Assembly: GCA_903958265.1 (NCBI GenBank)
Contig: CAJBSQ010000024.1
Span: forward strand, 1-18,547
Length of the DNA stretch: 18,547 nt
Origin: an uncultured Planctomycetaceae bacterium
GTDB lineage: Bacteria > Planctomycetota > Planctomycetia > Pirellulales > UBA1268
Reading direction: 5' to 3'
Part shown: positions 13,796-18,547 of the stretch, piece after piece
How positions within the stretch are numbered: position 1 is the first letter of the stretch
How the letters are laid out: each line of letters begins with the position of its first letter
Notes under the pieces: generated by a model
Seen by the model: only the letters and a program-made list of their open reading frames with translations
Told to the model about the DNA's origin: nothing
The model's database searches: none
Program-made: the position numbers and the translations under genes

Positions 13796-14641
13796 TCAGA
13801 CCACGGCCCGCTCGACGAGCCGGATCGCCCGGAGCTGCTGGAGCACCTCCTTCATCGAGGCCGGCCGCTCGGCCGGCTTCTTGGCAAGCATCTGCCGCAG
13901 GAACTTCGCGCAGGCCGTCGTCGCGTTCTTGTTGAAAGCGTCCACCGCCGGCACGGTCGCCGAGACGTGCTTGTTCAGCAGGTCGTTGGTGTCGGCCCCC
14001 GTGTAGGGCGGTCGGCCGGAGATCAGCTCGAAGATCACGCAGCCAAAGGAATAGATGTCGGAGCGGGCGTCGAGGGCCTCACCCCGGATCTGCTCCGGCG
14101 ACATGTAGCTCGGGGATCCCTGGGCGAGCGTCTTGCTGCCGAGCAGCTTGCCCAGAAAACCGGAGGCCTTCGCCGCGATCGCCAGGTCGATCAGCTTCAC
14201 CTGCCCATCGGCTGCGGCGAGCACGTTGTCGGGTTTCACGTCGCGGTGCACCCAGCCCCGCGAGTGCATGTGGTCGAGCGCCAACGCTGTCTCGGTCACG
14301 ATCCGCTGCAGCTTCGGCACGAGCGGCTCGACCCCCGCCGCGATCTGCTTCTTGAGGTTGGCCGCCGGGAAGTATTCCATCACCAGGTGCGGCAGCCCCC
14401 CTTCCTCGGAGAGCCGGTCGATTTTGATGACCGTGGGATGGTCGAGCGACTTTGCAACCTTGAGCTCGTGCTCGAGCAGTTTCCGCTGGCCCGCGTCGGT
14501 GGCCATGTCGGGCACGATCACCTTGATCGCCACCTGCTTGCGGGACTTGGCATCGACGGCCTCCCACACCTGGCAGTGCTTGCCCAGGCCAATCTGCTGC
14601 ACGAGCTTCAGCGGGCCGAGTTGTTCGGGGAGTTTGGTCAT
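13796..14641 (-). CDS. Soluble serine/threonine protein kinase with a DLA in place of DFG
   Basis: 281 aa, a bare kinase domain with no membrane segment or sensor. Its ATG overlaps the truA stop (ATGA). Seen: an imperfect Gly-loop 'IGLGKHCQV' (third Gly replaced by Cys); 'VAIKV' with ATP-binding Lys40; Glu59 in helix C; 'VHRDVKPDNV' with catalytic Asp134, Lys136 and Asn139; 'GSPSYMSPEQIRGE', the activation-segment end; and 'DARSDIYSFGCVIFELISGRPPY'. The Mg-binding motif is 'KLIDLAIA': Asp152 is kept but Phe-Gly is replaced by Leu-Ala. All catalytic residues remain, so it is probably active, perhaps with an altered activation switch. Planctomycetes have many Hanks-type kinases; the substrate is unknown. 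Downstream of asd and truA, it may regulate or merely ride with them. Confidence 0.93.
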   Translation of the reverse strand: MTKLPEQLGPLKLVQQIGLGKHCQVWEAVDAKSRKQVAIKVIVPDMATDAGQRKLLEHELKVAKSLDHPTVIKIDRLSEEGGLPHLVMEYFPAANLKKQIAAGVEPLVPKLQRIVTETALALDHMHSRGWVHRDVKPDNVLAAADGQVKLIDLAIAAKASGFLGKLLGSKTLAQGSPSYMSPEQIRGEALDARSDIYSFGCVIFELISGRPPYTGADTNDLLNKHVSATVPAVDAFNKNATTACAKFLRQMLAKKPAERPASMKEVLQQLRAIRLVERAVV

Positions 14642-15477
14642 GATCCGAGTTCCGACGCACCTGTGGCAGGCCACTTCCCCGGATCGAGCTCGATCGACAC
14701 GAGCACGAGACCCTGGGGCGGCGCCGTCGGCCCCGCGGCGGGCCGGCTGCGAGCGGCGAGCGCCTCCCCGAGCCACCCGGGTGACCGCCGTCCCGAACCG
14801 ACCATCACCAACGAGCCGACGATGATCCGGACCATGTTGTACAGAAATCCGTTCCCGACGACCTCGACCCAGACCTCCGCGCCGGCCGCGTCGCCCGCCA
14901 GCGGCGGCCGGAAGACGCCGAGCGAGTGGATCGTGCGGACTTTCGAGACCCGCGTGGAGGGGGCACTCTCGAAGCTCGTGAAGTCGTGTTCGCCCACGAG
15001 CGCGGCGGCCTCCTCCCGCATCCGCTCCTCGTCGAGGCGGCACCGCCACCGCCAGACGAGGTGCCGGTCGAGGACCGGCCGCCATCGGGCGTCGTAGATC
15101 CGGTAGCGGTAGCGTTTCCGGATGGCCGCCGACACCGGATCGAAGGTGGCAGCCACCTCGCGGGCCTCACGCACGGCGATGTCAGGCGGCAGCAGGGCAT
15201 TGAGCGCCCGCCACCAGACGGCTGCGGAATGGCCGCTCGTCGAGGTGAAGGCGGCGACCTGGTCGACCGCGTGGACGCCGGAATCGGTTCGACTCGCTCC
15301 CCTGGGCATCACGACCTCGCCCGAGATCGAGCGGATCGCCTCGGCAAGGGTCCCCTGCACCGTCGCCAGGCCGGGCTGGATCTGCCAGCCCGCATAGCGG
15401 GTGCCGTCGTAGGCCAGCCGAACCGCGATTCGCCGGCTCGGAGCCGACGGCGGGTCGCCGCTGGGCAGCGTGGTCAT
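14638..15477 (-). CDS. truA: tRNA pseudouridine synthase A
   Basis: 279 aa, normal length. It isomerises U38, U39 and U40 in the anticodon stem of many tRNAs. Seen: 'RLAYDGTRYAGWQIQPGLATV' (20-40); 'GASRTDSGVHA' (60-70), with catalytic Asp65; 'ALNALLPPDI'; 'RKRYRYRIYD'; 'GEHDFTSFESA'; and 'GNGFLYNMVRIIVGSLV', the C-terminal RNA-binding and fold motif. The ATG at 15477 overlaps the asd stop (ATGA), and its own stop overlaps the kinase start (ATGA). No frame damage is seen. Its position between a lysine-pathway enzyme and a kinase reflects operon packing rather than a known functional link. Confidence 0.96.
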   Translation of the reverse strand: MTTLPSGDPPSAPSRRIAVRLAYDGTRYAGWQIQPGLATVQGTLAEAIRSISGEVVMPRGASRTDSGVHAVDQVAAFTSTSGHSAAVWWRALNALLPPDIAVREAREVAATFDPVSAAIRKRYRYRIYDARWRPVLDRHLVWRWRCRLDEERMREEAAALVGEHDFTSFESAPSTRVSKVRTIHSLGVFRPPLAGDAAGAEVWVEVVGNGFLYNMVRIIVGSLVMVGSGRRSPGWLGEALAARSRPAAGPTAPPQGLVLVSIELDPGKWPATGASELGS

Positions 15478-16508
15478 GTCCGCACCGCGTGCCCTGCCCC
15501 CTTCAGCCCGTGCTTCGCCAGATGCTCGGCGATCTGCACGGCGTTCGTGGCCGCACCCTTGCGGAGATTGTCAGACACGCACCACAGGGCGATGCCGTTG
15601 GGGCACGAGATGTCCTCGCGAATCCGGCCCACGAAGACCGCGTCGCGGCCGCTCGCCGTCCGCGGCTGCGGATAGTGCTTGGCCGAGAGATCATCCTCCA
15701 CGACGATGCCGGGGAATCCCGCCAACAGCCCGCGGGCCTCGTCGGCGGTGAGCTTCTTCTCCGTCTCGATCAGGATCGACTCGCTGTGACCGTTGGCCAC
15801 CGGCACGCGGACGCAGGTGGCACTCACGGCGATTGACTCATCGCCCAGGATCTTGCGGGTCTCGAGCACCATCTTCATCTCTTCGCTGGTGAAGCCGTTG
15901 GGCCGCGGGGAGCCGATCTGTGGGATCAGGTTGGCGGCGATCCTGTGCGGGAAGATCTGCTGGGATTCGGGCTCCCCGGCGAGCCAGGCGGCCGTCGCCT
16001 GCTCCAGTTCCCGCGTGGCCGAGAGCCCCGCACCGCTGACTGCCTGATAGGTGCTGACGATCACCCGCTTCACCCGGGCGGCGTCGTGCAGCGGTTTCAT
16101 CACCATCACCATCTGGGTGGTCGAGCAGTTGGGGCTGGCGATGATCCCCCTGTGGGTGGCGATCGCCTCGGGGTTCACCTCCGGGATCACCAGCGGCACC
16201 TCCGGATTCATCCGGTAGAAGCCGCTCTCGTCCACGACGACGGTGCCCCGCTCCACCGCCCACGGCACGAACTCCGCGGCGACCTCGTCGGGCGTGCTGC
16301 CGATCGCAATCTCCACTCCCTGGAACGAGTCGGGCCCCAGCACCTCCACGTCGTACGTCGCCTCACCCACCCGCATCGGCGTGCCCGCCGATCGTGCCGA
16401 GGCCAGGAGTTTGATCCGCCGCGCCGGAAACTTCCGGGCGACGAGCATGTCTACGATGATGCGGCCCACGGCGCCGGTGGCGCCGACCACTGCGAGAGTG
16501 TCGATCAT
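15474..16508 (-). CDS. asd: Aspartate-semialdehyde dehydrogenase
   Basis: 344 aa, typical length. It reduces beta-aspartyl phosphate to aspartate semialdehyde with NADPH, the branch point toward lysine, diaminopimelate, methionine and threonine. Seen: the Rossmann motif 'LAVVGATGAVGR' (5-16); 'LLASARSAG'; 'IAIGSTPDEVAAEF'; 'VVDESGFYRM' ; 'SPNCSTTQM' with catalytic Cys128; 'STYQAVSGAG'; 'FPHRIAANLIPQIG'; 'CVRVPVANGHSESI' with the active-site His; and 'DNLRKGAATNAVQIAE', which closes the NADP domain. The ATG at 16508 overlaps the HTTM gene's stop (ATGA). Supply of diaminopimelate would matter for peptidoglycan in planctomycetes that make it. The frame is open upstream into the HTTM gene but without conserved sequence. 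Confidence 0.97.
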   Translation of the reverse strand: MIDTLAVVGATGAVGRIIVDMLVARKFPARRIKLLASARSAGTPMRVGEATYDVEVLGPDSFQGVEIAIGSTPDEVAAEFVPWAVERGTVVVDESGFYRMNPEVPLVIPEVNPEAIATHRGIIASPNCSTTQMVMVMKPLHDAARVKRVIVSTYQAVSGAGLSATRELEQATAAWLAGEPESQQIFPHRIAANLIPQIGSPRPNGFTSEEMKMVLETRKILGDESIAVSATCVRVPVANGHSESILIETEKKLTADEARGLLAGFPGIVVEDDLSAKHYPQPRTASGRDAVFVGRIREDISCPNGIALWCVSDNLRKGAATNAVQIAEHLAKHGLKGAGHAVRT

Positions 16509-17524
16509 GAGAGATCCGGTGAGGTTCCTGGGAGGGTATCGGAGACAGACCAGCGACGAGGCAGGAAACGAAGCAGGGTGCGGACGGTGTCGGCCGGCAC
16601 AAACGCGAGGTTGGCCGCGAGCATCGCCAGACCGAACTCCATCATGCCCATGGCGAGGCCGATCCCCAAGTGCACCGCCACGGCCATCGCCAGGCAGAGT
16701 CGCCGGGTGAGCCGTGGCCAGACCAGGGCCGGGTACGACACCTCCCACCAGAGGGTGGCGAGCGTCAGGGCGTTGACGACCAGCGGGTGCCCGGCGAGCC
16801 CCCGCAGGTCGAGCGTGCGGTAGCGGTCATTGGCGATGGCACCCCAGAGGGCCGTCCCCTCCCACCAGCTCGCGCCGAAGAGTTTGCCGGTGCCGGAGAA
16901 GAAGTAGACGACGCAGAGGTGCACCTGCAGCAGCCGCAGCGCCACGTTGGCCCTCACGGAGCGGCCCCCTCCCCTGCCCTGCTCCACTCCGCTGATCAGT
17001 CGGTCGACCGACAGACGGGAGCCGGCGGGACCGATGACGAGCGGAATCAGCAGCATGCCGAGCGTGTCGTCGAGGCCGAAGGCGTTGAGCGGCGCCCGGT
17101 TGGCCGCGCTGACGAGACCGAGCAGCGACACGATGGCCGCCAGCGGCGTGGCGAGGCCGATGGTGAGCAGGATCGCGGCCACCAGCGCGATGCCACCGAA
17201 CACCCGGATCATGGTCGGGGAACGGGCCGCAAAGTACCAGCTCCACTGCCAGGGCTGATCGTTCATCCGCCAGACCTGATCGGGCCGCAGCCAGCCCCGG
17301 TCGCCGAAGAAGGCATCGGCATCGAGGAGCCAGACGACGCACGACCACGTCAGGAGCAATCCGGTGGCGATTCGGATCAAGTCGAGCGGCAGCGGATCGG
17401 CCGGCGTAAACCAGAAATCATTCCAGCCGGCACACCAGTCGGAGCACCAGTTCCGCGACGCCGCGGCAGGCCGGCGGCCAACGGCCGGAAGGCGATCATC
17501 GTGCGGCATGCGGGGAGAGTTCAC
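16505..17524 (-). CDS. HTTM-domain membrane protein (vitamin K-dependent carboxylase-like)
   Basis: 339 aa from a GTG at 17524 that overlaps the previous stop (GTGA); an in-frame ATG follows at the sixth codon. An N-terminal hydrophilic stretch of about 45 residues precedes 'LPLDLIRIATGLLLTWSCVVWL', and about eight hydrophobic segments follow. The HTTM pattern is seen in 'RLLQVHLCVVYFFSGTGKL' followed by 'GASWWEGTALWGAIAND', and 'YPALVWPRLTRRLCLAMAVAVHLGIGLAMGMMEFGLAMLAANL' (written here in two joined parts, residues about 264-307) contains the His typical of the later helices. HTTM proteins are related to gamma-glutamyl carboxylase, but most bacterial members are uncharacterised and a carboxylation role is unproven. 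It is coupled to the small membrane protein upstream and to asd downstream. Confidence 0.85.
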   Translation of the reverse strand: MNSPRMPHDDRLPAVGRRPAAASRNWCSDWCAGWNDFWFTPADPLPLDLIRIATGLLLTWSCVVWLLDADAFFGDRGWLRPDQVWRMNDQPWQWSWYFAARSPTMIRVFGGIALVAAILLTIGLATPLAAIVSLLGLVSAANRAPLNAFGLDDTLGMLLIPLVIGPAGSRLSVDRLISGVEQGRGGGRSVRANVALRLLQVHLCVVYFFSGTGKLFGASWWEGTALWGAIANDRYRTLDLRGLAGHPLVVNALTLATLWWEVSYPALVWPRLTRRLCLAMAVAVHLGIGLAMGMMEFGLAMLAANLAFVPADTVRTLLRFLPRRWSVSDTLPGTSPDLS

Positions 17525-18147
17525 CGCCCCTCCTCAGACGCCCAGGCATAGCTGCCCAGCGGCGTCACGGTGTCGGTCATCGTGGTGCTGGCGAGCACCT
17601 CGCCAGGATCGGGCAGATAATGTTCCACCACCTCGAGGGTCACGCTCGTGCCCCCCTCCCGCCGCAGCAGGTTCGTGGCGACGCCCTTCACCAATGGTTG
17701 CCAGTCACGCTTCGCACGGTCGCGGACGTCCGCCGGGGCGTCGGCGAAGGGCACCAGGGTGGCAATCTTCTCGCTCACCATGAAGCGGCGATGGTAGAGC
17801 AGCCGTGGCCGATCGGCATCCTCGTCGGGAATCGATCCGCCGCGAGTCGAGCCATCCGCCATGGTCATCGTCCAGCGGAGCGAGTGGCCGGGGCCGGGAT
17901 TCGGCGCGAAGAAGCGGTAGCCGTGGCCGAGATAGACCGCACCCACCAGCGGCCGCAACGGCTGCAGCAGGCGATTGGCCAGTTCACTCGCGGGCGGCGG
18001 ACCCGCCAGCGGCGGCACCACGACGGCAGCCAGGTAGACCAGGATCGCGAGCGTGGCGACACCGCGGGCCGGCGCCGACCAGCGCGCCGGCGCCGACCAG
18101 CGCGCCGGCGCCGACCAGCAGGGCTCGTTCGATTCGTGGGTCTGCAT
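17521..18147 (-). CDS. Single-pass membrane protein, partner gene of the HTTM protein
   Basis: 208 aa from the ATG at 18147, with GAGTG upstream; a GTG at 18156 would add three residues. The N-terminus carries three tandem 'WSAPAR' hexapeptides (see repeat entry), then a membrane helix 'GVATLAILVYLAAVVVPPLAG', then a soluble domain containing 'YLGHGYRFFAPNPGPGHSLRW'. The 'RFFAPNPGP' block resembles a segment that occurs in or beside HTTM proteins. The rest ('DRPRLLYHRRFMVSEKIA...VVEHYLPDPGEVLA') shows no catalytic motif I know. The 4-nt overlap and shared family context suggest that the two proteins form a complex in the membrane. This is the first gene of the five-gene chain. Confidence 0.8.
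   Translation of the reverse strand: MQTHESNEPCWSAPARWSAPARWSAPARGVATLAILVYLAAVVVPPLAGPPPASELANRLLQPLRPLVGAVYLGHGYRFFAPNPGPGHSLRWTMTMADGSTRGGSIPDEDADRPRLLYHRRFMVSEKIATLVPFADAPADVRDRAKRDWQPLVKGVATNLLRREGGTSVTLEVVEHYLPDPGEVLASTTMTDTVTPLGSYAWASEEGR
18071..18119. repeat. 18-bp in-frame tandem repeat encoding three WSAPAR units
   Basis: The unit ggcgccgaccagcgcgcc is present as two perfect copies (18071-18088, 18089-18106) plus 13 bases of a third. Because the unit is a multiple of three, gain or loss of a copy would change only the length of the short segment before the membrane helix. Confidence 0.92.
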
Positions 18148-18547
18148 GGCGGTCACTCGATGCTCTGCAACAGGGATCGGACCCGGACACGCCTCCGCTT
18201 CACTGCCCGGCTTCCAAACCCTAGGTTGCGTTCCGTCGAGGTGGAGCGGCGTCGTCGGAAACGGGGCGGGGTGGCGACCGGGGACGGCGAACGCTCGAAG
18301 AACCGTGGCCGGCTCCGCGGGTAGGCGAGTGAGGCTCGTGCCGGATGTGAGGATCCTAGAGCGCATCCAGGTTATGTGCAGCGTCGTCTCCGGAAGCGAG
18401 GGCGGGGAGGCGAAGGGGGTCGGCGAACGCTCGCGGAGCCTGGGGCGTATCCTCGCCCGGCGACGCGACTTTTGCCGCCCCCGAGCCGGCGATCCACGGA
18501 AGTCGAAGGCACTCGAACGCCTCTGAAACGACAATCCCCGCGTGGCA
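18148..18547. other. 400-nt leader region of the HTTM operon
   Basis: No convincing gene on either strand, although plus-strand frames stay open because of the base composition. It should contain the promoter of the five-gene operon. No -35/-10 pair stands out. The main structure is a diverged direct repeat (next entry). Confidence 0.55.
18220..18433. repeat. Diverged direct repeat of about 75 bp, two copies
   Basis: Copy 1 (18220-18297) and copy 2 (18355-18433) both begin with CCTAG and end with CGGCGAACGCTCG. The last 28 bp match at 24 positions. The preceding part shares GCGTCGTC, a GGAA-CG block and GGGCGG, with a 3-nt and a 1-nt gap. Spacing between copies is about 135 bp. It may be a duplicated promoter or operator, a small-RNA region, or a dispersed intergenic element. 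Confidence 0.6.

Noticed and set aside
12848..15097. A very long plus-strand open frame (749 codons) opposite accA, the kinase and truA
   Set aside because: It is antisense to three clearly conserved genes, its translation is His/Arg-rich and resembles no family, and long antisense frames are expected at this GC content.
18053..18526. A 157-codon plus-strand frame over the HTTM-operon leader
   Set aside because: It begins inside the WSAPAR repeat antisense to a real gene, has no recognisable domain, and its openness follows from base composition.
1..18547. CRISPR array, tRNA, rRNA or intact transposase
   Set aside because: No regularly spaced repeats, no cloverleaf-like sequence with a conserved T-loop, and no transposase or integrase motifs were seen on either strand by eye.

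Overview
This is a very GC-rich, gene-dense window that most resembles a planctomycete (Planctomycetota, perhaps Pirellulales-like). This is inference from protein families I recognise: a secreted DUF11 protein with the 'CDGGD' block, a lipoprotein of the 'IPGREGIELYPS' type, an HTTM-domain protein with a small partner gene, and a stand-alone Ser/Thr kinase. No rRNA, tRNA, CRISPR array, phage gene or intact insertion sequence is visible.

Layout from left to right. Positions 1-1365 (minus) hold a TlpA-like thioredoxin protein and, at the edge, the start of a class I/II aminotransferase. Positions 1464-4853 (minus) are a three-gene envelope operon: a lipoprotein, a smaller secreted paralogue of its central domain, and a DUF11 protein that appears to need a -1 frameshift. 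The genes are joined by TAATG and ATGA overlaps. Positions 5061-6101 (plus) encode a secreted LolA-like protein that overlaps the end of pdxA (minus) tail to tail. A small four-helix membrane protein (plus) and a ZIP-family metal transporter (minus) follow, also with overlapping ends. Positions 8901-9677 (minus) encode a DUF457/YdjM-like membrane protein with a Q/P/Y-rich tail. It is divergent from a CvpA-family gene (10147-11004, plus) whose leader can form a long hairpin. A MazG-like pyrophosphohydrolase (11261-11641, plus) comes next.

Positions 11660-12700 (minus) form a small accessory patch: a HEPN/MNT toxin-antitoxin pair, then two short gene remnants, one resembling the C-terminus of a CopG-like antitoxin and one resembling the C-terminus of a DNA methyltransferase or helicase. 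Upstream lies accA (12701-13672, minus), whose leader carries two copies of a dyad-symmetric 12-mer.

Positions 13796-18147 (minus) are a chain of five genes, each joined to the next by a 4-nt stop/start overlap: a small membrane protein, an HTTM protein, asd (aspartate-semialdehyde dehydrogenase), truA (tRNA pseudouridine synthase) and a Ser/Thr kinase with an altered DFG motif. The leader of this operon (18148-18547) carries a diverged direct repeat of about 75 bp.

The best candidates for something undescribed are the lipoprotein/paralogue/DUF11 envelope operon, the coupling of a degenerate-DFG kinase to lysine-pathway and tRNA-modification genes behind an HTTM pair, and the structured leaders of the CvpA gene and of the five-gene operon.
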